Shown here in pieces: positions 7,149 through 16,152 of a stretch of DNA of 64,000 nucleotides. The stretch is taken from assembly GCF_016916835.1 (NCBI RefSeq), contig NZ_JAFFIX010000009.1, forward strand, positions 239,202 through 303,201, written 5' to 3'. The position numbers were made by a program, and so were the translations under genes. Position 1 is the stretch's first letter; every line of letters starts with the position of its first letter. The notes under the pieces were generated by a model. The model did not search any database. It was not told where the DNA came from and saw only the letters and a program-made list of their open reading frames with translations. Source of the stretch: Actinacidiphila bryophytorum. GTDB taxonomy: Bacteria > Actinomycetota > Actinomycetes > Streptomycetales > Streptomycetaceae.

Positions 7149-10060
7149 GCGGGCGGGCGGCACCCTCGGTGCCGGGCGTGGGGCGGCTGCACGCCTGGCG
7201 GGCGGCGATCAGGATCGCCCGCAGGGACGCCGTGCGGTACAAGGGGCGCAGCCTGCTGGTGCTGGCGATGATCGCACTGCCGATCATGGGTGTGACCGCG
7301 GCCGACGTGACCATCCGCAGCTCGCAGCTGACGACGGCGCAGAAGGCCACCCGCGACCTCGGCGCGGCGGACGCCCGGCTCAGGGACGCGGGCCAGGGTC
7401 CGCAGCCGGTGTACCAGGCGCCGGTGGACGGCGGTGTCGTGGCGGTGGACGACGATCCGCAGGGGAGGTCGGCGGGCGAGGCCGGCGTCACGCAGGAGGA
7501 CGGTTCCGTCGTCACCTCGGACGGGGTGCCGGCGCCGGTCGATCCGCTGGTAGCGGCGCCGCCCGGCGCCCGGGTGCTCAGCGACACCTCCGGCTATGCA
7601 CCGGTCAGGACGAAGTTCGGGCTGCTGGACGTCGAGGTGCGGGAGCTGAAGGCCGCGGACCCGCTGGCAGCGGGGATCACCGAGCTGGTCAGGGGCCGCT
7701 TCCCGACCGCGCAGGACGAGATGGCCGCGACGACCGGCTTCCTCAAGAACAGCGGGCTGCACGTGGGTTCACAGGTGCTGGTCCGCGGGTTCGACCGCAC
7801 CTACACGGTCGTCGGCGCCTACGACCTGCCCAGCCAGCTGGACGCGGAGCAGCTCAACGCGCTGCCGGGGGCCTTCCTCGCGCCCTACGACGCGACGCGC
7901 AGCCAGGTGGACAAGCTGATGCAGCCCGCCACCCCGACCTATCTGGTCGCGGTGCGGGGCGACTTCACCTGGGACATGGTCAAGCAGGCCAACACCCGTG
8001 GCGTCTACGTCGATTCGCGGGAGGTGCGGCTGCACCTGCCGGCCAGGTCGGACGTGCCGATCTACACGACGGCCTTCGGCCGGTCGTCGGTGCTCTACGA
8101 CAGCGGAGGCAAAGCGCAGGCCATCGCCGCCGGGGTGACGATAGGGGGCTTGAGCATGCTGGAGATCTGCCTGCTGGCAGGTCCGGCCTTCGCCGTCGGA
8201 GCACGCCGCTCGCGGCGACAGCTGGGCCTGGTGGGCGCCAACGGCGGCGACCGCAGGCACATCAGGGCGATCGTGCTCTCCAGCGGCCTGGTGATCGGGG
8301 CGGCCGCGGCCATGGTGGGCACGCTGCTCGGGGTGGTGGTCACGGTGCTGCTGCGCGGGACGCTGGAGGGCTATGTCGGCCAGCGGTTCGGCGGGTTGAC
8401 GCTGCGGCCGCTGGAGCTGGCGGGGGCCGGCGCGCTCGCGGTGCTGACCGGGGTGCTGGCGGCCATAGTGCCGGCGGTCACCGCATCGCGGCAGAGCGTG
8501 CTGGCCTCGCTGACCGGGCGGCGCGGAATGCGCCGGGCGAACCGTGTGCTGCCGATCGTGGGGTTCTACCTGCTGGCCCTCGGCGTCGGGGTGGTCTTCT
8601 ACGCGACGATGCACAGCGACACCAGCTACACGGCGGCGGGCGGGGCGGCGCTGGCGGAGTCCGGTCTTGTGATGATGACCTCGGCGATCATCGGGGCCTT
8701 CGGCAGGCTCGGCCGGTGGCTGCCGCTGGCACCGCGGCTGGCGCTGCGGGACGCGGTGCGCAACCGGGGGCGTACGGCTCCTGCGGTGGCGGCGGTGCTC
8801 GCCGCGGTGGCCGGGTCCGTGGCGGTGGCGACCTACTCGGCCAGCTCGGCGCAGGAGGAACGCCAGGCGTACATCGCGCAGTTGCCGCGCGGGGAGGTCG
8901 CGGTCGGGGCGGTGGGCGAGACGGCCGGGGACCTGGGGCAGGTGCGGGCAGCGGTGGAGAAGAACTACCCGGTCAGCGGCCGGGTGGACGTCTCCCGGCT
9001 GTACGTGGGGCCGGATTCCTGCACCAGGCAGGTGGCCGAGCCCGGCTGCGGGCGGGTGGACCTGGTGATGCCGCAGCGGAACAAGTGCCCCAGCGACAGC
9101 GATCCGGGCGTCACGGGGATGACCCCGGAGCAGCGGGAGGCGATGGCGTACGACTGGCGCTGCAGGGGACCGGCCAGCCTGTCGGCACTGCCGCTCGACA
9201 ACGGTGTGGTGGTGGGCGGCCCCGCGGTGCTGCATGTGCTGGGGGTCCGCGACGGCGCAGCCGAGCAGGCGCTGGCCCGCGGCGAGACGGTGCTCTTCGA
9301 CCGGGGTTACGAGGACCACGGCAGCCTGAAATTGATGGTGATAGCCGATGTGACGAAGGAGCCGCAGGACGGATCCGATCCGACCGGGCCGGTCAAGGCG
9401 GTGCCCGTGCACCTGGCAGCGGCGAGGGTCCCCTACGGGGTGACGGCCGTCGTACCGCAGAAGGCGGCGGCTTCGCTGGGCCTGCGGACCACACCGCTGG
9501 GCTCGTACTACACGACGACGCAGATGCCGACCGGGAAGCAGCGGCAGGCGCTGAACTCCGACGTGGCCAAGATCGGCACCGAGACGACGGTGTATCTGGA
9601 GCGCGGCTACATCAGCGACGGCAATCTGATCCTGCTGGCGCTCACGCTCTTCGCAGGCGTGATCACGATCGGTGCCGCCGGGATCTCCACGGGACTGGCG
9701 CAGACCGACGCCGAGCCGGACCTGAGGACGCTCGCGGCGATAGGCGCGGCGGGGCAGGTGCGGCGGACGCTGTCCGGCTTCCAGTGCGCGGCGGTCGCGG
9801 CGATGGGGGTGGTGCTGGGCTCCGTGGCGGGGGTGCTGCCGGCCGTGGCGCTGCGGCGGGCCGACCTGCACCGGCGGCTGGACGAGTACCACCGGGCGCT
9901 CAGGAGCGGGTGGGGCGACGTCATGGTGCCGCATGTACCGGTGGTGGTGCCGTGGGGGACGCTGGCGCTGCTGGTCGTGGCGGTGCCGTTGGGTGCGGGT
10001 CTGCTGGCGGCGGCGGTCACCAGGTCCCGTCCGGAGCTGGGCAGGCGGGCCGAGGGATGA
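7145..10060 (+). CDS. ABC transporter permease, FtsX-like, two-domain
   Basis: A 971-residue membrane protein. A first membrane segment (~30-50) precedes a large extracytoplasmic domain. FtsX-like membrane bundles follow at ~330-440 and ~470-570, then a second large extracytoplasmic domain, and a C-terminal bundle (~825-955). Length and layout fit duplicated MacB/FtsX-type permeases of actinobacteria. The GTG start overlaps the ATPase stop by 4 bp. The extracytoplasmic part contains Cys pairs (near DSCTRQVAEPGCGR) that may form a disulfide. Works with the preceding ATPase as an exporter or mechanotransmission complex. Confidence 0.87.
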   Translation: MSGRAAPSVPGVGRLHAWRAAIRIARRDAVRYKGRSLLVLAMIALPIMGVTAADVTIRSSQLTTAQKATRDLGAADARLRDAGQGPQPVYQAPVDGGVVAVDDDPQGRSAGEAGVTQEDGSVVTSDGVPAPVDPLVAAPPGARVLSDTSGYAPVRTKFGLLDVEVRELKAADPLAAGITELVRGRFPTAQDEMAATTGFLKNSGLHVGSQVLVRGFDRTYTVVGAYDLPSQLDAEQLNALPGAFLAPYDATRSQVDKLMQPATPTYLVAVRGDFTWDMVKQANTRGVYVDSREVRLHLPARSDVPIYTTAFGRSSVLYDSGGKAQAIAAGVTIGGLSMLEICLLAGPAFAVGARRSRRQLGLVGANGGDRRHIRAIVLSSGLVIGAAAAMVGTLLGVVVTVLLRGTLEGYVGQRFGGLTLRPLELAGAGALAVLTGVLAAIVPAVTASRQSVLASLTGRRGMRRANRVLPIVGFYLLALGVGVVFYATMHSDTSYTAAGGAALAESGLVMMTSAIIGAFGRLGRWLPLAPRLALRDAVRNRGRTAPAVAAVLAAVAGSVAVATYSASSAQEERQAYIAQLPRGEVAVGAVGETAGDLGQVRAAVEKNYPVSGRVDVSRLYVGPDSCTRQVAEPGCGRVDLVMPQRNKCPSDSDPGVTGMTPEQREAMAYDWRCRGPASLSALPLDNGVVVGGPAVLHVLGVRDGAAEQALARGETVLFDRGYEDHGSLKLMVIADVTKEPQDGSDPTGPVKAVPVHLAAARVPYGVTAVVPQKAAASLGLRTTPLGSYYTTTQMPTGKQRQALNSDVAKIGTETTVYLERGYISDGNLILLALTLFAGVITIGAAGISTGLAQTDAEPDLRTLAAIGAAGQVRRTLSGFQCAAVAAMGVVLGSVAGVLPAVALRRADLHRRLDEYHRALRSGWGDVMVPHVPVVVPWGTLALLVVAVPLGAGLLAAAVTRSRPELGRRAEG

Positions 10061-10105
10061 GGGGGCACGGACCCGGCGGGGACGGGGGTGCGGGACAATG
10101 GCCAT

Positions 10106-10669
10106 ATGGAGATGCCGATGAACGAACGGTCGCCGGATAGCTCACAGAATCAGCAGGTCCTGGTCGTCGGACCGGACGGGATGTCCCTGGGGGGTGCGCT
10201 GGGGGGCGACGGCGAGGAGGGTCGTGAGATCCCGGTGACGGAGATGGTCGAGCAGCCGGCGAAGGTGATGCGGATCGGCAGCATGATCAAGCAGCTCCTG
10301 GAGGAGGTGCGGGCGGCACCTCTGGACGAGGCCAGCCGGGTGCGGCTCAAGGAGATCCACGCCAGCTCGGTGAAGGAGCTGGAGGCGGGTCTCGCGCCGG
10401 AGCTGGTCGAGGAGCTGGAGCGGCTGTCGCTGCCCTTCACCGACGACAGTGTGCCGAGCGAGGCGGAGCTGCGGATCGCGCAGGCGCAGCTGGTGGGATG
10501 GCTGGAAGGGCTCTTCCACGGTATCCAGACCGCGCTGTTCGCCCAGCAGATGGCGGCCAGGGCGCAGCTCGAGCAGATGCGCCGGGCGCTGCCGCCCGGC
10601 GCGCTCGGCCATGACGAGGAGCAGGAGGCCGGGCACCCGGGTTCCCGCTCGGGCGGCCCGTACCTCTAG
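10106..10669 (+). CDS. bpa: Bacterial proteasome activator Bpa/PafE (DUF2587)
   Basis: A 187-residue protein of the family known from Mycobacterium as Rv3780 (Bpa/PafE). This ATP-independent ring activator opens the 20S proteasome gate. A disordered N-terminus is followed by a helical bundle (~50-165, with PAKVMRIGSMIKQLLEEVR and LFHGIQTALFAQQMAARAQLEQMR). The C-terminus is GGPYL, matching the GQYL-type gate-opening tail (Y-L) of the family. The ATG at 10106 lies 6 nt after GACAAT, suggesting a leaderless message; an upstream in-frame GTG at 10088 is the alternative. Proteasome genes are not in the window. Confidence 0.88.
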   Translation: MEMPMNERSPDSSQNQQVLVVGPDGMSLGGALGGDGEEGREIPVTEMVEQPAKVMRIGSMIKQLLEEVRAAPLDEASRVRLKEIHASSVKELEAGLAPELVEELERLSLPFTDDSVPSEAELRIAQAQLVGWLEGLFHGIQTALFAQQMAARAQLEQMRRALPPGALGHDEEQEAGHPGSRSGGPYL

Positions 10670-10682
10670 CCCGTACGTCTAG
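10657..10682. repeat. 13-bp tandem duplication over the bpa stop codon
   Basis: CCCGTACCTCTAG (10657-10669, encoding Pro-Tyr-Leu-stop) is followed directly by CCCGTACGTCTAG (10670-10682). The second copy differs by one base and would read Pro-Tyr-Val-stop. Confidence 0.75.
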
Positions 10683-10713
10683 CCCCTGCCTCCCGCCCGT
10701 ACCACCAGCGAGA

Positions 10714-12423
10714 TCAGCTGGCGCCCTTGCCCGTGGACACCCAGATGGTGATCTTCTGGCCGGAGTGGATGTCGAAGTCCTCCAGGGACTTCGGCGTCTG
10801 GGCGGTGATGGTGCCCTTGCCCCACTGCTGCTCGTCCATGGGCTTGATCTCGTAGGGCCAGTTGGCGGCCTTCATGCAGGCCACGGCGGAGTCCACGTAG
10901 ATCGAGGTGAAGTCGGGCATCGTCATGATGTTGGGCTTGCCCGGGTTGATCAGGTCGTTGTGCGCCTTGGTGCACTCGGTCGACTCGATGGTGCGGCTCT
11001 GGTCGCCCTGGACGACGGCGTCGGTCGGGCTGGGCGTCGAGGAGCCCGTTCCGGTCGCGGTCACCGGCGGGGTGGTCGTCGAGTCGGCGGACGGGTCGCC
11101 GCCCCCGCCCCCGGACATCGCGATGAGGATCGAGACGACGACGATCACGGCGACGGCGGCGACCGCCGCGCCCACGATCAGCGGGGTGTTGCGCTTGCGC
11201 CCGCCGCCACCGGGACCCGCGCCCATGCCCGTGCCGGGCGGCCGGCCGCCCATGTGCTGCTGCGGCACGGACTGGTGCGAGGGCGGGGCGCCCATGCCGT
11301 AGGCGGCGCTCGGCGGCGGGGTCTGCGGGGCGGCGCCCTGCTGCGGGTAGCCGTAGGCGGACGGCGGCGGGGTGGACGGGCCAAAGCCCTGCGGCTGCGG
11401 TGTCGGCGCGTACGGGGTGTGCAGCTGCGGCGGCGGGGTGTGGACGGGACCCTGCGTGGAGGGGAAGACGGCGGCGGCGACGCCTTCGCCGCGGTTGCCC
11501 GCGGACGGGTCGCCGGAGATCAGCGGCATCGTGTTGCGCGTGGTGGCCGCGAGCACCCGGTCGGTCTCGTCGTGCATGGAGTCGGCGGTCGGGAAGCGCT
11601 CGGCCGGGTTCTTGCGCAGGGCGCGGGCGACCAGGGCGTCGACGGCCGGGGTGAGGGCGCGGTTGAAGGAGCTGGGCGCCGGGGGCGTCTCCTGCACGTG
11701 CTGGTACGCCATCGCCAGCGGCGAGTCGGCGTCGAAGGGCAGCCGCCCGGTGAGCAGTTCGAAGAGCATGCAGCCGACCGAGTACAGGTCGGAGCGCTCG
11801 TCGACGCCGCGGCCCAGGGCCTGTTCCGGCGACAGGTACTGCGGGGTGCCGACGACCATGCCGGTCTGGGTCATCGAGGTGACCCCGGACTGCATGGCGC
11901 GCGCGATGCCGAAGTCCATGACCTTGACGATGCCGCGCCGGGTGACCATGACGTTGCCGGGCTTGATGTCCCGGTGGACCAGGCCCATTTCGTGGCTGAC
12001 GGCGAGGGCGGCGAGCACGTCGCCGACGATTTTCAGCGCTTTGTCGGCGGGCATGGCGCCGTGCTGGGCTATGTCGGCGGCGAGGACGTCGCCGAGCGGC
12101 TGGCCCTCGACGTACTCCATGACGATGTAGGGGACGACCTGCCCGTCGATGGTGTCCTCGCCCGAGTCGAAGACCGAGACGATGTTGGTGTGGTTGAGCT
12201 TGGCGACGGACTGGGCCTCGCGGCGGAAGCGCTCGCGGAAGGACTGCTCGTGGCCGAGATTGGTGTGGAGGGTCTTGACGGCAACCGGCCTGTCCAGCAC
12301 GGTGTCATGTGCCAGGTGCACCGACGCCATGCCGCCTTGGCCGAGCAGGTCGCGCAGCACGTACCGCCCACCGCCGACCGAGCGTCCCGTGTACCCGCCG
12401 CCCTGCGTGGCGTCCCCGCTCAT
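10714..12423 (-). CDS. Membrane Ser/Thr protein kinase with one PASTA-like domain (PknB type)
   Basis: A 569-residue kinase. It has a glycine loop GQGGMAS (~28), ATP lysine K50, catalytic HRDIKPGN (D152), DFG (D170) and SPEQ. A Pro/Gly/Gln-rich juxtamembrane linker (~300-410), one membrane helix (~414-436) and an external domain (~495-566) with PASTA character follow (MPDFTSIYVDSAVACM ... IHSGQKITIWVS). PknB homologues usually carry three to five PASTA repeats; only one is visible here. An ATG 18 bp upstream (12441) is an alternative start, but the GGGGG run precedes the chosen one. Divergent from a second kinase. Confidence 0.9.
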   Translation of the reverse strand: MSGDATQGGGYTGRSVGGGRYVLRDLLGQGGMASVHLAHDTVLDRPVAVKTLHTNLGHEQSFRERFRREAQSVAKLNHTNIVSVFDSGEDTIDGQVVPYIVMEYVEGQPLGDVLAADIAQHGAMPADKALKIVGDVLAALAVSHEMGLVHRDIKPGNVMVTRRGIVKVMDFGIARAMQSGVTSMTQTGMVVGTPQYLSPEQALGRGVDERSDLYSVGCMLFELLTGRLPFDADSPLAMAYQHVQETPPAPSSFNRALTPAVDALVARALRKNPAERFPTADSMHDETDRVLAATTRNTMPLISGDPSAGNRGEGVAAAVFPSTQGPVHTPPPQLHTPYAPTPQPQGFGPSTPPPSAYGYPQQGAAPQTPPPSAAYGMGAPPSHQSVPQQHMGGRPPGTGMGAGPGGGGRKRNTPLIVGAAVAAVAVIVVVSILIAMSGGGGGDPSADSTTTPPVTATGTGSSTPSPTDAVVQGDQSRTIESTECTKAHNDLINPGKPNIMTMPDFTSIYVDSAVACMKAANWPYEIKPMDEQQWGKGTITAQTPKSLEDFDIHSGQKITIWVSTGKGAS

Positions 12424-12719
12424 CAGTACCGCTACCCCCATGAAGGTCCAACGGGAAGACACTCGTCCCCGAGCTTGCCCGCCAAGTCTGGCCGATCGCG
12501 CGAGCACGTCAAGTTCGTTGACCATCTCGTCACCTGATGCGCATCGGGCGCGCACAGAACGCGGAACTTTCGCAAGTATCCGGATCGGCCCGTCAAACGC
12601 GGGTAAGCGGCGAGCGTGGCAGACCAGGGACGTGGACGTGCTCCGTGGGCGGCGGCCGAAAGCGGTACGGTGGCGCACCAGACGAAGCACGAAGCGATGG
12701 CGAACGACGGCGAGGACTG
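12424..12719. other. Intergenic region between divergent kinase genes
   Basis: About 296 bp contains promoters for both kinases. TTGACC occurs near 12520, and GGAAC near 12566 resembles an ECF -35 element, but no properly spaced partner was found. A TACGGT at ~12666 is a possible -10 for the rightward gene. No coding feature was recognised. Confidence 0.4.
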
Positions 12720-14324
12720 ATGGTCGACCCGAATGAGACGGCCGGCAGCAGCGATGTGTCCACCGGCGCGCGTGCGGCGTCACCTGAGGCGGCACGCCGG
12801 ACCTCACGTGAGACGTCAGGGGAGTCCTCGGGCCAGTGGGGCGTGGGCTCCTTCGTCGGCGAGGGCCGCTACCGGCTGACCGGGCGGCTCGGCCGCGGCG
12901 GCATGGCCGAGGTCTTCGCGGCGGAGGACGTACGGCTCGGGCGGATCGTCGCGGTCAAGCTGCTGCGCGGCGACCTCGCCGAGGACCCGGTCTCCAAGGC
13001 CCGCTTCACGCGCGAGGCGCAGGCCGTCGCCGGCCTGAACCACCACGCGGTCGTCGCGGTCTACGACTCGGGCGAGGACAGCACCGCCACCGGCACCGTC
13101 CCCTACATCGTGATGGAGCTGGTCGAGGGCCACACGATCAAGGACCTGCTGACCGGCCCGACCCCGCCGCCGGTCGACCAGGCGCTGCTGATCGTCTCGG
13201 GTGTGCTGGACGCGCTGGCCTACAGTCACCAGCACGGCATCGTGCACCGGGACATCAAACCGGCCAATGTGATCATCACCACGGGCGGTGCGGTCAAGGT
13301 CATGGACTTCGGCATCGCCCGCGCCCTGCACGGCGCCGCGAGCACCATGACGCAGACCGGCATGGTCATGGGCACCCCGCAGTACCTCTCGCCCGAGCAG
13401 GCGCTCGGCAAGTCCGTCGACCACCGCAGCGACCTCTACGCCACCGGCTGCCTCCTGTACGAGCTGCTGGCGCTGCGCCCGCCCTTCGTCGGCGAGACCC
13501 CGCTGTCCGTGGTCTACCAGCACGTCCAGGACGAGCCGCGGCTCCCCTCGCAGGTCAGCGACCGGGTGCCGCCCGAGCTCGACGGCCTGGTGCTGCGCGC
13601 GCTGGCCAAGCAGCCGGAGGACCGCTTCCAGAGCGCCGAGGAGATGCGCGGCGTCGTCGGCTACGCCCACCAGGCGCTGACCCAGCAGGGCGGCTGGACC
13701 GGCGGCATGTGGAACACCGGCGCGGTCACCGCGGTCCTCCCGCAGCGCTCCGGCCCGGGCGGCGGCACGCACCACCCCGACGGCCGCAGCGGCAGCACCG
13801 CCGAGCTGGGCCTGCCGCTGGTCCCCGGCGTGGTCGGCGGCACGGACAGCAAGGGCAGCGGTTACGACGACGGCTACGGCGGCGGGCACGGCGCCGGCGG
13901 CGGCCAGGGCGGCAACCGCTGGCTCAAGCCGGTGCTCTTCGCGGTCGCCGCGGTGCTGGCCGTGGTGCTCGGCGTCTACCTGGCGACCAAGTCCAACGGC
14001 AACGGCGGCGGCCACACCCCCGCCGACACCAGGCCGCCCGCCTCGGTGGAGCAGACGGACAACCCGCCGACCGACTCCCAGCCGTCGGACGAACCGACCG
14101 GCGAGCCGACCGACACCGGCGAGCCGAGTTCCGGCCCGACGACGACGCCGCCGACCCCGACGAACAAGCCGACGACGACACCGCCGACCACCCCGCCGAC
14201 GAGCAAGCCGCCGACCAGCAAGCCACCGACGAGCCAGCCGCCCACGAGCCAGCCGCCGACCAGCAAGCCGCCGACGAGTGAGCCGCCCACCCCGACGGAC
14301 ACCCCCACCGACAACGGCAACTGA
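12720..14324 (+). CDS. Membrane Ser/Thr protein kinase with Thr/Pro-rich external stalk
   Basis: A 534-residue kinase. It has a glycine loop GRGGMAE (~58), K80, HRDIKPAN (D178), DFG (D196) and SPEQ. Its catalytic domain closely resembles that of the divergent neighbour, suggesting an ancient duplication. A Gly-rich linker and a membrane helix (~402-422) precede about 105 external residues that are almost entirely Thr/Pro/Ser/Lys, including short tandem PPTSKPPTSQ-type units. No PASTA or other sensor domain is seen. The stalk could cross the wall or be O-glycosylated. ATG chosen at the first residue before the Ser/Ala-rich N-terminus. Confidence 0.88.
   Translation: MVDPNETAGSSDVSTGARAASPEAARRTSRETSGESSGQWGVGSFVGEGRYRLTGRLGRGGMAEVFAAEDVRLGRIVAVKLLRGDLAEDPVSKARFTREAQAVAGLNHHAVVAVYDSGEDSTATGTVPYIVMELVEGHTIKDLLTGPTPPPVDQALLIVSGVLDALAYSHQHGIVHRDIKPANVIITTGGAVKVMDFGIARALHGAASTMTQTGMVMGTPQYLSPEQALGKSVDHRSDLYATGCLLYELLALRPPFVGETPLSVVYQHVQDEPRLPSQVSDRVPPELDGLVLRALAKQPEDRFQSAEEMRGVVGYAHQALTQQGGWTGGMWNTGAVTAVLPQRSGPGGGTHHPDGRSGSTAELGLPLVPGVVGGTDSKGSGYDDGYGGGHGAGGGQGGNRWLKPVLFAVAAVLAVVLGVYLATKSNGNGGGHTPADTRPPASVEQTDNPPTDSQPSDEPTGEPTDTGEPSSGPTTTPPTPTNKPTTTPPTTPPTSKPPTSKPPTSQPPTSQPPTSKPPTSEPPTPTDTPTDNGN
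14195..14293. repeat. 15-bp tandem coding repeats in the kinase stalk
   Basis: Iterated units of the type CCGCCGACCAGCAAG encode Pro-Pro-Thr-Ser-Lys/Gln/Glu. They are in frame and make up the distal part of the Thr/Pro stalk, so length variation between strains would keep the frame. Confidence 0.75.
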
Positions 14325-14335
14325 GCCCGCGCGCC

Positions 14336-15370
14336 CTACCCCGCGAAAGCGTCGAGCACCGCCTCGTACTCCCCCGTCCACCACACGGCCAGTGCCGAGG
14401 CGGCGGGGAAGAGCGGGTCGGAGCGGCGGTCGTGCCGCTCGTAGCGCCAGTGCAGCATCCAGAAGTCGTTGAGCCGCTCCCACCACACCCGGTGGACGGC
14501 GGCGGCCACCTCCGGCTCCCCCGCCCCCGAGGCGAGCCGGTACGCCCGCGCGTAGGCCCGTACCTTGCGCAGGTCGAGGCGTCCGTCGGCGGGGTGGACG
14601 AAGAAGATGGCGGCGGCGCGTACCGCCTCCTCGGCGCGCGGCTGGACGCCGAGCCGGTCCCAGTCGACGATCGCGGCGGGTTCGTCGCCGCGGTAGAGCA
14701 GGTTGAGCGGGTGGAAGTCGCCGTGCACCCAGCCCTGGACCCGGGCGTTCGGCGCCGGGTCGGGCGGCCTGCGGTGGGCGTGCCGGCGCAGCAGGTCGCC
14801 GCGTTCGAGCAGCCGGTGTTCCGCGAGCCCGTCGAAGTCGTCGTGCGGGCGGTGGGCGCGGACCAGGGCGAGCAGCCGGGCGATGTCGGCGTGTGTGGCG
14901 TCGGGGTCGGCGCTGGGCCGCGGGCCTGCGGCGGGCGGCGGCTGGACGCGGGCGAGCCCGGTGTGCACCCGGCCGAGCAGGGTGCCGAGCCGGCGGGACT
15001 GCCCGGCGGTCAGTTCGGTGCCCTCGCGGTGGGTGCCGTCGATCCACGGGAAGAGCGCGTAGCCGTGGCCGCCGAGCAGGGTGACCGTACGGCCGTCGGT
15101 GTCGGGGAGCGGGGCGGCGGCGGGCAGGCCGAGCCGGGCCAGGCCCCGGGTGGCGCGGTGCTGGCGCGCGATGAGGGCGGGTTCCGCGGTGTCGGGGGCG
15201 ACGTACTGCTTGAGGAAGTAGCGGCCCTTGGTAGTGGTCACCCGCCATCCCCGGTTGAGCAGCCCCCGGGGGACGGCCTCCCAGGTCAGCGGCTCGCCCG
15301 CGTCCTCGTACCGGTGCAGCAGGGCGGTCAGCGAAGCCCGCTCGTGCGGCTCCGTCGCCGTGCCCGTCAC
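14336..15370 (-). CDS. Phosphotransferase-fold protein (APH/CotS-like)
   Basis: A 344-residue protein with the aminoglycoside phosphotransferase/choline kinase fold. GRYFLKQY (~50) holds the ATP lysine, GWVHGDFHPLNLL (~220) is the catalytic Brenner loop, and IVDWDRLGVQP (~240) supplies the metal aspartate. The substrate is unknown; the fold covers antibiotic, homoserine, choline and spore-coat kinases, and its place beside kinases and a response regulator is conserved in Streptomyces as I recall. It converges with the kinase gene 11 bp away. TACGCT lies 7 nt before the GTG start, so the mRNA may be leaderless. Confidence 0.8.
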   Translation of the reverse strand: MTGTATEPHERASLTALLHRYEDAGEPLTWEAVPRGLLNRGWRVTTTKGRYFLKQYVAPDTAEPALIARQHRATRGLARLGLPAAAPLPDTDGRTVTLLGGHGYALFPWIDGTHREGTELTAGQSRRLGTLLGRVHTGLARVQPPPAAGPRPSADPDATHADIARLLALVRAHRPHDDFDGLAEHRLLERGDLLRRHAHRRPPDPAPNARVQGWVHGDFHPLNLLYRGDEPAAIVDWDRLGVQPRAEEAVRAAAIFFVHPADGRLDLRKVRAYARAYRLASGAGEPEVAAAVHRVWWERLNDFWMLHWRYERHDRRSDPLFPAASALAVWWTGEYEAVLDAFAG

Positions 15371-15489
15371 GTGCCACAGCGTAGATCACCAAGAGCGGCC
15401 GTCCGGGCGGGGTGGCGCCACCCCACCCCGACCTGCTAGGCGCACCCGCGCACAGCCTTCTCAGCGCACCCGTGAACGGCCCCGCAGGG

Positions 15490-16152
15490 CTATGGCATCG
15501 GCCTGGTCAGCCGTGCCGCGTACGCCTCCGCCTGCGTGCGCCGCTCCATGCCGAGCTTGGCGAGCATCCCGGACACGTACTTCCTGACGGTCTTCTCCGC
15601 CAGCCCGGTGCGCTCGCCGATCTGCCGGTTGGTGAGGCCTTCGCCGATCAGGTCGAGCAGCCGCCGCTCCTGGTCGGTGAAGTCGGCGAGCCGCTCCTCG
15701 TGCTCGCTGCGGGCGCCGCCTTCCCGCAGGCGTTCGATGACGCCCGCGGTGGCGGCCGGGTCGAGCAGCGAGTGGCCGGCGGCGACCTCGCGTACCGCGC
15801 TGATCAGGTCGTCGCCCTTGATGACCTTGGGGACGTAGCCGGCGGCGCCGGCCATGACCGCGTCGAAGAGGGCCTCGTCGTCGGCGAAGGACGTGAGCAT
15901 CAGGCACTTCACCGAGTCGTCCTGGGAGCGGATCTCCCGGCATGCCTCGACGCCGCTGCCGTCCGGCAGCCGCACGTCCAGGACGGCGACGTCGGGATGG
16001 GCGTCGGGGACCCGGCCCATCGCCTCGCCGGCGCTGGCGGCCTCGCCGACGATCTCGATCGACGGGTCGACCGACAGCAGGTTGTTGACGCCTCGGCGGA
16101 CCACTTCGTGGTCGTCCAGGAGGAATACCCGTATGTGTCCGTTTTCGCTCAC
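15490..16152 (-). CDS. Orphan NarL/DevR-type response regulator
   Basis: A 220-residue regulator. The receiver domain has acidic DD at 13-14, phospho-acceptor D59 (VLDVRLPDG) and conserved Lys in VPKVIKGDD. A LuxR-type helix-turn-helix follows (~150-210, TDQERRLLDLIGEGLTNRQIGERTGLAEKTVRKYV). The N-terminus VFLLDDHEVVRRGV resembles DevR/DosR. No histidine kinase gene is adjacent, so its partner is elsewhere. The GTG start is preferred because the receiver begins directly after it; an in-frame ATG lies 117 bp upstream. Confidence 0.88.
   Translation of the reverse strand: MSENGHIRVFLLDDHEVVRRGVNNLLSVDPSIEIVGEAASAGEAMGRVPDAHPDVAVLDVRLPDGSGVEACREIRSQDDSVKCLMLTSFADDEALFDAVMAGAAGYVPKVIKGDDLISAVREVAAGHSLLDPAATAGVIERLREGGARSEHEERLADFTDQERRLLDLIGEGLTNRQIGERTGLAEKTVRKYVSGMLAKLGMERRTQAEAYAARLTRPMP

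Noticed and set aside
10765..12537. 590-codon plus-strand frame opposite the PASTA kinase, and similar long frames opposite bkd, aspS, metG and the exporter genes
   Set aside because: These are shadows of well-identified genes. They are Arg/Gly/Ala-rich with no motifs.
12560..12600. ECF promoter (GGAAC) in front of the second kinase
   Set aside because: No matching -10 motif was found 16-17 nt downstream.
14195..14293. Regular short repeats considered as a CRISPR array
   Set aside because: The units are in-frame 15-bp coding repeats without unique spacers and encode a Thr/Pro stalk. No cas genes are present.
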